From: SM1-46 sp002451215
GTDB taxonomy: Bacteria > Pseudomonadota > Gammaproteobacteria > Acidiferrobacterales > Sulfurifustaceae
DNA: 7,726 nucleotides
Direction: 5' to 3'
Assembly (NCBI GenBank): GCA_002451215.1
Contig: DKBM01000049.1
Location: 1 to 7,726 of the forward strand
In this document: in pieces, positions 1 to 5,121 of the stretch
Layout: every line of letters starts with the position of its first letter
How positions within the stretch are numbered: the stretch's first letter is position 1
Made by a program: the position numbers and the translations under genes
The notes under the pieces: generated by a model
The model's input: only the letters and a program-made list of their open reading frames with translations
Told to the model about the DNA's origin: nothing
The model's database searches: none

Positions 1-121
1 CGAGCGAGGACTTGCCCGAGCCCGACAGCCCGGTAATCACGATCAGGCGGTCGCGCGGCAGGTCGACGTCGATATTCTTGAGGTTATGGGTGCGCGCACC
101 GCGGATGCGGATGTGGTCCAT
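1..121 (-). CDS. uvrA: UvrA, excinuclease ABC subunit A (N-terminal 40 codons, cut by window edge)
   Basis: UvrA is the damage-sensing ABC-type ATPase of nucleotide excision repair. It works in the cytoplasm with UvrB and UvrC. Only the first 40 residues are visible, and the gene runs off the left edge. The peptide begins MDHIRIRGARTHNL, the typical UvrA N-terminus. It continues to the first Walker A loop, GLSGSGKSS, at residues 31-39, whose lysine 37 would contact ATP phosphate. The ATG at 121-119 fits the usual family start. An upstream ATG on the same strand is out of frame. A likely promoter lies at 159-188 on the minus strand. I found no LexA-type CTGT-N8-ACAG operator in the divergent region, so SOS control is not supported here. 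The neighbouring transporter and ssb are its expected partners in gammaproteobacterial gene order. Confidence 0.95.
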   Translation of the reverse strand, partial: MDHIRIRGARTHNLKNIDVDLPRDRLIVITGLSGSGKSSL

Positions 122-154
122 GCCGGCCCGGTCATTCCTGTGAAAAAGTGAACC

Positions 155-163
155 TGCTACTAT
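155..163 (+). promoter_or_regulatory. Possible extended -10 element for the MFS gene, overlapping the uvrA promoter
   Basis: TGCTACTAT fits the extended -10 pattern TGn followed by a -10-like hexamer. No good -35 is visible upstream. It overlaps the minus-strand uvrA -10, so the two polymerases could compete. A start near 170 would leave the upstream GTG at 148 outside the transcript, which favours the downstream transporter starts. Confidence 0.3.
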
Positions 164-188
164 ACGGCCTCGCCTGCCCGGCGGGCAA
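159..188 (-). promoter_or_regulatory. Probable sigma-70 promoter of uvrA
   Basis: Read on the minus strand, a -35 TTGCCC (188-183) and a -10 TATAGT (164-159) are separated by 18 bases. They match the consensus at 4/6 and 5/6. The transcript would start near position 152, giving a leader of about 30 bases before the uvrA ATG. The assignment rests on sequence match and position only. Confidence 0.5.
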
Positions 189-252
189 AACCGCTCTGTC
201 CCGGCTGCGATGTTCCCGCCTTTTCGGCGCTTATCTGGTTGATTCACTGCTG

Positions 253-1632
253 ATGGCTTCATCCCGCCTGCCGAGCAACCCCATGACGGCGCTCGAGCGT
301 CGCTCGGTCGGCGTGCTGGCCGGCATCTATGCACTGCGCATGGCCGGTCTTTTCCTGATTTTTCCGGTATTCGCGCTGTACGCCGAGGGGCTCACCGGCC
401 ACACCCCGGCGCTCATCGGGCTCGCGCTTGGTGCCTATGGCCTCACCCAGGCGATACTGCAGATCCCCTACGGGATGGCGTCCGACCGATTTGGGCGCAA
501 GCCGCTCATTTTTCTCGGGTTGCTGATCTTTGCCGCCGGTTCGGCCGTGGCGGGCATGTCGACCTCGATCTGGGGTGTGATTCTCGGTCGGGCGCTGCAG
601 GGCGCCGGAGCGATTGCCGCCGCCGTCATGGCGTTGGTGGCGGATCTCACCCGCGAGGAACAGCGAAGCAAGGCCATGGCCGTCATCGGTGTGAGCATAG
701 GTGGCGCGATGATGCTCTCGCTCGTGCTGGGACCGGTGTTGACCGGCATGATCAGCGTGCGTGGAATTTTCTGGCTGACGGCGGGCCTCGCGCTGGTGGC
801 GGTGACGGTGTTGCTGGTCGGGGTTCCGACGCCGGTTCGTAGCACCAAGGTCGCAAGTGTCGGGCGGCGGCAGCAATTCGCGGTCATCTTGCGGGATGCG
901 CAGCTCCTGCGTCTCGATGCCGGCATTTTCGTGCTGCACATGGTGCTCACGGCCATGTTTCTCGTGTTGCCCCATACGGTCGTCACGGTGCTTGGCCTGC
1001 CAGCCAGCGCGCAGTGGAAGCTCTACTTGCCGGTCATGATTGCCGGCGTGATCGGCATGCTGCCCTTTCTCATCGCCGGCGGTCGCCAGCACATGCGGGC
1101 CGTGCTGATTGGCGCGATCGCAACGCTGCTTGCAAGCCAGTTCATGCTTTATATGGGGCACGCAGTGGCGATGTGGCTCGTGCTCTCGCTCGGTGTCTTC
1201 TTCACCGCATTCAATCTTCTTGAAGCCACGCTTCCGTCCCTCATCTCGCGCATTGCGCCGCCCGATTCGAAGGGCGCGGCGATCGGCGTCTACAGCGCGT
1301 CGCAGTTTCTTGGCGCCTTCGTCGGCGGCGCGGCCGGTGGCGTGGTGCTCGGCAAGTATGGCGTTGGCGGCGTTTTCGTGTTTACCGCGATCGGTGCCGT
1401 CGTTTGGCTCGCACTTGCAGTGTCGATGCCGGCGCTCAATCTGCTGGCGAGCCGCACACTCAGCATCGGCCAGCAGGATCCCGCCCGCGCCGAGCGCCTC
1501 GCGCGGGCCCTTTCGGCCGTTCCTGGCGTGGCCGAGGCCGTGGTATTGGGCGAGGAGGGTGTTGCCTACCTCAAGGTCGACACCAGGGCGCTCGATGAGA
1601 ACCAGCTCCAGCAGGTTGTCGCCTCGGCCTGA
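253..1632 (+). CDS. YajR-type MFS transporter with C-terminal YAM-like domain
   Basis: This is a 12-helix major facilitator superfamily transporter of the inner membrane, very probably a proton-coupled exporter of the YajR group. The substrate of this group is not established. From the ATG at 253 it has 459 residues, close to E. coli YajR. MFS motif A is clear at residues 74-84 (GMASDRFGRKP). It is followed by the YajR-like stretches ILGRALQGAGAIAAAVMAL and ADLTREEQRSKAMA, and later by TLPSLIS and GVYSASQFLGAFVGG. After the last helix, about 60 soluble residues (SAVPGVAEAVVLGEEGVAYLKVD) resemble the small ferredoxin-like YAM domain of YajR. An in-frame GTG at 148 would add 35 residues unlike the family. 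ATG 283 (MTALERRS) aligns with the conserved start and is the main alternative, since neither ATG has a clear ribosome site. The gene is divergent from uvrA and upstream of ssb, the usual order in pseudomonads. Confidence 0.9.
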   Translation: MASSRLPSNPMTALERRSVGVLAGIYALRMAGLFLIFPVFALYAEGLTGHTPALIGLALGAYGLTQAILQIPYGMASDRFGRKPLIFLGLLIFAAGSAVAGMSTSIWGVILGRALQGAGAIAAAVMALVADLTREEQRSKAMAVIGVSIGGAMMLSLVLGPVLTGMISVRGIFWLTAGLALVAVTVLLVGVPTPVRSTKVASVGRRQQFAVILRDAQLLRLDAGIFVLHMVLTAMFLVLPHTVVTVLGLPASAQWKLYLPVMIAGVIGMLPFLIAGGRQHMRAVLIGAIATLLASQFMLYMGHAVAMWLVLSLGVFFTAFNLLEATLPSLISRIAPPDSKGAAIGVYSASQFLGAFVGGAAGGVVLGKYGVGGVFVFTAIGAVVWLALAVSMPALNLLASRTLSIGQQDPARAERLARALSAVPGVAEAVVLGEEGVAYLKVDTRALDENQLQQVVASA

Positions 1633-1706
1633 GCACAATCCCCGCGGCCGGCGAATGTCAAGCGTTGCGTGTGGTTGGGCGACTAGCGGCCGGTAGCGGA
1701 GATCCG

Positions 1707-1736
1707 TTGTCGGGGCTCGCGGACCTGATCTAAGAT
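1707..1736 (+). promoter_or_regulatory. Probable sigma-70 promoter of ssb
   Basis: TTGTCG (1707-1712) and TAAGAT (1731-1736) are separated by 18 bases. Each hexamer matches consensus at 4/6. The transcript would begin near 1743, giving a leader of about 60 bases that carries a stem-loop (1752-1784) before the ssb ribosome site. This would let ssb be transcribed independently of the transporter. Confidence 0.45.
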
Positions 1737-1751
1737 GAGCTCCCCTAAGCT

Positions 1752-1784
1752 TCACGGAGAAGACGTCGATATGGGGCTCCGTGA
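1752..1784 (+). promoter_or_regulatory. Stem-loop in the ssb leader
   Basis: TCACGGAG (1752-1759) and CTCCGTGA (1777-1784) are perfect 8-base inverted repeats around a 17-base loop. The loop itself contains the small palindrome GACGTC. The structure sits between the likely promoter and the ribosome site at 1793-1798, so it would form in the 5' untranslated RNA without covering that site. As DNA it could equally be a dyad bound by a protein. Its function is unknown. Confidence 0.4.
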
Positions 1785-1792
1785 TGAACGAA

Positions 1793-1798
1793 AAGGAG
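1793..1798 (+). promoter_or_regulatory. Ribosome binding site that fixes the ssb start
   Basis: AAGGAG lies 6 bases before the ATG at 1805. It selects this start over the in-frame GTG at 1781, which would add eight residues not found in SSB proteins. Confidence 0.85.
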
Positions 1799-1804
1799 AA
1801 CTAC

Positions 1805-2272
1805 ATGGCACGTGGCGTCAACAAGGTTATTCTCGTCGGTAATCTCGGTCGTGATCCGGAGGTGCGTTACTCGCCCAACGGACAGGCCGTAGCCAATATC
1901 ACGATTGCAACCTCGGAGTCCTGGAAGGACAAGAACACCGGCGACAAGCAGGAGCGCACCGAGTGGCATCGCGTGGTGTTCTTCGGCCGGCTCGCGGAAA
2001 TCGCGGGCGAATACCTTAAGAAGGGCATGCAGGTATACGTGGAAGGGCGCCTGCAGACTCGCAAGTGGCAGGACAAGGAAGGCCAGGACCGCTACACCAC
2101 GGAGATCGTAGCCTCCGAGATGCAGATGCTCGGCTCGCGCGGCGGTGCCGGCGGCGGGGACTACAGCCAGGACACTTCTTATGATCAGAGCAAGGCGCCG
2201 CGCGCCGGCGGCGCCAAGGCTCCGGCCTCGGCAACCGCAGGCGGCGAACCGGATGACGACATCCCGTTCTAG
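1805..2272 (+). CDS. ssb: Single-stranded DNA-binding protein SSB
   Basis: SSB coats single-stranded DNA as a homotetramer during replication, recombination and repair, and recruits partner proteins through its C-terminal tail. The 155-residue product begins MARGVNKVILVGNLGRDPEVRY and has a full OB fold over about residues 1-108. The aromatic DNA-contact residues known from E. coli SSB are present at W40, W54, F60 and W88. A glycine-, alanine- and serine-rich linker (about 113-148) follows. The protein ends in the conserved acidic tip DDDIPF that binds partners such as exonuclease I, RecO and the chi subunit of polymerase III. The gene is preceded by its own likely promoter and leader hairpin, and is closed by a strong terminator, so it is probably monocistronic. 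It is intact and of normal length. Confidence 0.98.
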   Translation: MARGVNKVILVGNLGRDPEVRYSPNGQAVANITIATSESWKDKNTGDKQERTEWHRVVFFGRLAEIAGEYLKKGMQVYVEGRLQTRKWQDKEGQDRYTTEIVASEMQMLGSRGGAGGGDYSQDTSYDQSKAPRAGGAKAPASATAGGEPDDDIPF

Positions 2273-2299
2273 GACTTGAATCCGTTTGGCACGAAGAAG

Positions 2300-2327
2300 C
2301 CCGCTGCAATCACAGCGGGTTTTTTTT
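2300..2327 (+). terminator. Intrinsic terminator of ssb
   Basis: CCCGCTG (2300-2306) pairs perfectly with CAGCGGG (2313-2319) around a 6-base loop. The hairpin is followed at once by eight T residues (2320-2327). It lies 27 bases after the ssb stop codon and separates ssb from the exported-protein genes to the right. Confidence 0.92.
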
Positions 2328-2447
2328 GCCCGCTAACCGGGGCGGGCCGACCGGACTGATTGGGAAGCTGCTTGCGGCAGGTGGCGCCCGCCCGATCGCC
2401 AAGACGGAAATTTGCTCCACAGTTAAGATGAGCGAAGGCGACTCGCC

Positions 2448-3743
2448 ATGAAGCAAACGAAGAGAATCGAAGGTGGCGAAGTGACAACTGACCCGCAAGT
2501 GGCGCGTTTTAGGCGGTCACGGGTCTTTTTGACGGCGTTTACTTGTTTGCTGCCGATTGTGCTTTTCGGCGGCGCTGCAGCCGCGTCAGAGGGTCCCGAA
2601 CGCGTCGCGTGGCGCCTGGTTGTGCTCGGTAATGCCACGGTGCCGGCATTGCCGGGTGGCCGGCAACCGTCTCTCCGGCTGGACCACGCGCAGAAAAGAG
2701 TCACTGGTTACGCCGGCTGCAATAATTTCTTCGGCAGCTACGAGCTCGCTGGCACATCGCTCAAGTTCGGTCCGCTGGCGGCGACGCGCCGCGCTTGCCC
2801 CGAACCACAATCATCGGTGGAGACAAAGTACCTTGAGGCGCTCGCGAAGGTGGGCGGCTGGAAGCTCGAGGCTGGCGAGTTGCTGCTGGTTGCAAATGGC
2901 GAAGTGTTGGCGCGCCTCACAACCAAACCGGCCGCTGCGTCGGCAGCGGACCTTGAGGCATTGACCTTCCATTCGAAAGTCTACGAAGGCGCTCCGGTAA
3001 AGTTGAAGCATGGGGAATACCGCGCGCCGGCGGCACCCGGTTCCGCCTCGGAAGTAATCATCAAGCTGGGCACCAAGCGGGCGTTTGGCACACTGAATGG
3101 CAGGGAGTCCGGGGCAGTGATCGTGACCACGTCATTGGGCGGAACCGGCACCTTCTATGAGCTGGCACTTCTCACCAGGCAGGCAAGTGACTGGGTGAAT
3201 ACCGACACCGTGCTACTCGGCGACCGGATCAATATGCACTCCCTGGCCATCGACGGCGGCCAGATCGTGGTTGCCATGACCGCGCATGGACCCAAGGACC
3301 CTATGTGTTGCCCGACGCTGGAGGTCCAAAAGCGTTGGTCAGTTCGGGACGGCCATCTCGTCGCGGTTGCCGATAGCGTGGTCCCCGGGCAGCACGCGCT
3401 CACGGGAACGACCTGGCAGTGGGCGCAGACGCGCTACAACAATGACACGCGGACCGTCCCGGCAAAGCCCGGGAAGTACACCATTCGGTTTCGGGAAGCA
3501 GGTCAAATTGATGTCAGGGCCGACTGCAATCGAAAGGGCGGGACGTACTCATTGCAGGGAAAACAGCTGTCGATCAAGATTATTACATCGACCATGGCCG
3601 CCTGCGAGCCGGGCTCGCTGGAAGACGAATTTGTCCGAAATCTTGAAGGTGCTACGAACTATTTCTTTCGGGATGGTGCGCTGTACATCGACCTGAAGTT
3701 CGATACGGGTACCATGCGCTTTTCCGCCATGCAGCAGAAGTAA
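2448..3743 (+). CDS. Exported protein with META, LppP/LprE-like and second META domains
   Basis: This 431-residue protein is predicted to be periplasmic or envelope-bound. A basic N-terminus with a hydrophobic segment (about residues 26-46, ending near AAAA-SEG) looks like a signal peptide. Residues about 54-160 form a META (DUF306, HslJ-like) domain with the hallmark GYAGCNNFFGSY and C91/C117 as a likely disulfide. The central part (about 180-310) contains VNTDTVLLGDRINMHSLAI and a Cys-Cys pair at 287-288 in the setting GPKDPMCCPT, which resembles mycobacterial LppP/LprE lipoproteins. Residues about 317-428 form a second META domain (GTTWQW, ADCNRKGGTY, C360 and C386). META domains occur in heat-shock, motility and secreted stress proteins, and no enzymatic role is known. 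ATG 2448 has GAAGG 9 bases upstream. GTG 2481 has AAGGTGG just upstream, would shorten the N-terminus by 11 residues, and is an equally reasonable start. No lipobox was seen. Confidence 0.85.
   Translation: MKQTKRIEGGEVTTDPQVARFRRSRVFLTAFTCLLPIVLFGGAAAASEGPERVAWRLVVLGNATVPALPGGRQPSLRLDHAQKRVTGYAGCNNFFGSYELAGTSLKFGPLAATRRACPEPQSSVETKYLEALAKVGGWKLEAGELLLVANGEVLARLTTKPAAASAADLEALTFHSKVYEGAPVKLKHGEYRAPAAPGSASEVIIKLGTKRAFGTLNGRESGAVIVTTSLGGTGTFYELALLTRQASDWVNTDTVLLGDRINMHSLAIDGGQIVVAMTAHGPKDPMCCPTLEVQKRWSVRDGHLVAVADSVVPGQHALTGTTWQWAQTRYNNDTRTVPAKPGKYTIRFREAGQIDVRADCNRKGGTYSLQGKQLSIKIITSTMAACEPGSLEDEFVRNLEGATNYFFRDGALYIDLKFDTGTMRFSAMQQK
2470..2476 (+). promoter_or_regulatory. Alternative ribosome binding site inside the META gene's 5' end
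   Basis: AAGGTGG lies 4 bases before an in-frame GTG at 2481, at good spacing for the AAGG core. It is at least as good as the GAAGG (2434-2438) serving ATG 2448, so translation may begin at codon 12. Either start keeps the signal peptide. Confidence 0.35.
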
Positions 3744-3804
3744 TGGTGCCGGAAGACGATCTGGCATCGAGTAGTCCGAAATCCATTTGCATAATTTACA
3801 TCAT

Positions 3805-3810
3805 AAGGAG
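3805..3810 (+). promoter_or_regulatory. Ribosome binding site that fixes the start at 3818
   Basis: AAGGAG lies 7 bases before ATG 3818. The reading frame is open back to ATG 3743, but that start overlaps the preceding stop codon, lacks a ribosome site and would bury the signal peptide. The AT-rich stretch just upstream (TTGCATAAT, 3787-3795) resembles an extended -10 element, but no clear -35 accompanies it. Confidence 0.75.
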
Positions 3811-3817
3811 AAGAACG

Positions 3818-4858
3818 ATGTTAAAGGTGCGGCAGGGACTAGGTGTCGTGCTGGCCGGTGCGGCGATGATGTTTGCCAGTGGCGCCCAGGCGGGATTAAC
3901 CGCTGAAGATATCTTTCGTGAGGTCGGTTCCGATGACCAGACACAGCTCAAGGCGGGCGAGATCGTCACCGTGTCCCGGCCGAAACAGGAAACCAGCTCA
4001 GCCGGGCTTGCCATTGGTATTGCCGTGATTGTGCCGGCTGATCTGCGGAAGACCGTAACGACACTGCAGTCGCTCAACGTATCCGATGATCCGAAGTTGC
4101 GGCGAACCACGCGGGAAATCACCGGCCCGGTTAGCGGTGACGGCTCAAGCCCGGTGTTCGCTGGCGTCGGTTTCGCGAGCGATGAAGCGGACGAGGTGAA
4201 GAGGCTGCTCGCGGCAACGCCGGGTGAGGACTTCAACTTCAGCGCCAAGGAGTTATCGTGGATTCGGGCGGCGCGAACGAATGCGAATTCCGCGCAGTCC
4301 GCGGCGGCCGTCATGCGACGCGTGATGGCAAGCCGCTATCTTGCCTATCAGAAGGGCGGTCTGGATGCGCTTCCGGGTTACGCGCGGGAAGACAAGAAAG
4401 TCACCCGCCCCGGCGCCGAGCTAGGCGCGAGCGCGGATGCGATGCCAGTCATGCGGAAGCAAACGCCGGACTTCTACGCGGCCTTCCGTCACTATCCCAC
4501 CGACAAGGGGCAGGGAATGACGCATCAGTTCTACTGGGAGAAGAAGACCGTCGAAGGCCGACCGATGTTCTCGCTGCGTCATGAGATGGCACAGATCAAA
4601 CCCGACATCGCGATGATCGGCAGTCGCGAGTACTACATCAGCAATCAGTTGAATGGACTGCAGGTGGCCATCGCGTTGATCCCGTATGGCTCCCAGACCA
4701 TGGCAGTGCTGGTGAACGAGACTTACACTGACAAAATCGCGAACGCACCCCACATCTTCGCGGCCCCGGTCGGACGCAAGATCGTCGAGTCCAATATCAG
4801 ACCGCTGTTCGAGAAGCTGCAAAAGGCGTTGGGGAAGGCGCGGCAGGCGACGCATTGA
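3818..4858 (+). CDS. Uncharacterised exported protein
   Basis: The product has 346 residues and begins with a typical Sec signal peptide: basic residues at 3 and 5, a hydrophobic core, and an A-Q-A cleavage site at 23-25 followed by GLTAEDIF. The mature part has no membrane helix and no cysteine, so it is predicted to be a soluble periplasmic protein. I do not recognise a named domain. Stretches that look conserved by their composition are LKAGEIVTVSRP near the start of the mature protein, RYLAYQKGGLDALPGYARED in the middle, and FYWEKKTVEGRPMFSLRHEM followed by YYISNQLNGLQVAIALIPYG toward the end. From memory, proteins with this pattern recur in proteobacteria as hypothetical proteins, but I cannot name a family with confidence. 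The gene is 74 bases after the META gene, in the same direction, so co-transcription is possible. Two small hairpins without a T-run follow it. Confidence 0.82.
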   Translation: MLKVRQGLGVVLAGAAMMFASGAQAGLTAEDIFREVGSDDQTQLKAGEIVTVSRPKQETSSAGLAIGIAVIVPADLRKTVTTLQSLNVSDDPKLRRTTREITGPVSGDGSSPVFAGVGFASDEADEVKRLLAATPGEDFNFSAKELSWIRAARTNANSAQSAAAVMRRVMASRYLAYQKGGLDALPGYAREDKKVTRPGAELGASADAMPVMRKQTPDFYAAFRHYPTDKGQGMTHQFYWEKKTVEGRPMFSLRHEMAQIKPDIAMIGSREYYISNQLNGLQVAIALIPYGSQTMAVLVNETYTDKIANAPHIFAAPVGRKIVESNIRPLFEKLQKALGKARQATH

Positions 4859-4868
4859 TTGGCGTCTA

Positions 4869-4905
4869 ACCCCTCGTTGGGGTGAAGCGCCTCGCTGGTG
4901 GCGAG
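4869..4905 (+). other. Pair of small hairpins after the uncharacterised exported gene
   Basis: ACCCC/GGGGT (4869-4873 with 4879-4883) and CTCGC/GCGAG (4891-4895 with 4901-4905) each form a 5-base stem with a 5-base loop. No T-run follows, so this is not a standard intrinsic terminator. It could protect the 3' end of the upstream message or be incidental. Confidence 0.25.
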
Positions 4906-4965
4906 AATCTTCGTGATGAAGGGGCCGTGCTGGAAGCGATACCAGATCTACGGTACGGCTTCCTT

Positions 4966-4979
4966 TTGATCTGGATCAA
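4966..4979 (+). promoter_or_regulatory. FNR/Anr-type binding site upstream of the barrel-sulfatase unit
   Basis: TTGATCTGGATCAA matches the established FNR/Anr consensus TTGAT-N4-ATCAA at all ten defined positions. It is part of a longer dyad of 7-base half-sites (4965-4971 and 4974-4980). FNR-family regulators sense oxygen loss (FNR, Anr) or nitric oxide (Dnr). The centre, 4972.5, lies about 42 bases upstream of a transcription start predicted from TATCGT at 5003-5008, which is the classical activating position. The site lies about 142 bases before the barrel-protein start codon. The regulator itself is not in the window. Confidence 0.65.
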
Positions 4980-5002
4980 AGTTCTTGCCATGTTGGGCGG
5001 GA

Positions 5003-5008
5003 TATCGT
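5003..5008 (+). promoter_or_regulatory. Possible -10 element of an FNR-dependent promoter
   Basis: TATCGT matches the -10 consensus at 4/6. There is no good -35, as is usual for promoters activated from an FNR site centred near -41.5. The predicted start would fall near 5015. This is weak on its own and supported mainly by its spacing from the palindrome at 4966-4979. Confidence 0.3.
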
Positions 5009-5015
5009 CCAAGGA

Positions 5016-5032
5016 CCCATTGCGACAATGGG
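5016..5032 (+). other. Short perfect hairpin near the predicted transcript start
   Basis: CCCATTG (5016-5022) and CAATGGG (5026-5032) pair perfectly around a 3-base CGA loop. No T-run follows, so it is unlikely to be a terminator. If transcription begins near 5015, the hairpin would sit at the very 5' end of the message, where such structures can slow RNA decay. A protein-binding dyad is the alternative. Confidence 0.35.
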
Positions 5033-5087
5033 CGCAGCGCCGTCCAGCATCCGTTTCCAAAATAAGAATTCCACGGTAGTTGCGTTC

Positions 5088-5101
5088 TTGATTCGCATCA
5101 T
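5088..5101 (+). promoter_or_regulatory. Second, imperfect FNR-like site close to the barrel-protein start
   Basis: TTGATTCGCATCAT matches TTGAT-N4-ATCAA at nine of ten positions. It lies 20 bases before the start codon at 5122 and would be inside the transcribed leader if the first site drives transcription. It could allow repression, serve a second promoter, or be chance. Confidence 0.3.
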
Positions 5102-5110
5102 CTTCCCAAG

Positions 5111-5116
5111 AAAGGA
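5111..5116 (+). promoter_or_regulatory. Ribosome binding site that favours start 5122
   Basis: AAAGGA lies 5 bases before ATG 5122. The same bases abut or overlap the in-frame ATG at 5116, which is too close, so 5122 is the preferred start. Confidence 0.55.
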
Positions 5117-5121
5117 TGAAG

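Noticed and set aside
148..252. In-frame GTG extension of the MFS gene
   Set aside because: The added 35 residues do not resemble the family, and the GTG lies upstream of the likely transcription start.
122..252. Possible LexA/SOS operator between uvrA and the MFS gene
   Set aside because: CTGT occurs at 138-141 and 197-200, but neither is followed at the required spacing by ACAG.
1644..1693. Repeated GCGGCCGG at 1644-1651 and 1686-1693
   Set aside because: Two copies of an 8-base GC-rich word in a GC-rich spacer are not enough to call a repeat element or terminator.
259..1755. 498-codon open frame on the minus strand opposite the MFS gene
   Set aside because: Its product is rich in Arg, His, Gly and Ala with no recognisable domain, as expected of a frame mirrored from a GC-rich gene. 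The plus strand encodes an unmistakable MFS transporter.
3743..3817. Upstream in-frame ATG overlapping the META stop codon
   Set aside because: No ribosome site precedes it and it would bury the signal peptide. ATG 3818 has a strong AAGGAG.
4882..5079. 65-codon GTG-initiated frame in the gap before the barrel gene
   Set aside because: It has no ribosome site and no recognisable features. It overlaps the FNR palindrome, the candidate -10 and the hairpin, so the gap is better read as regulatory.
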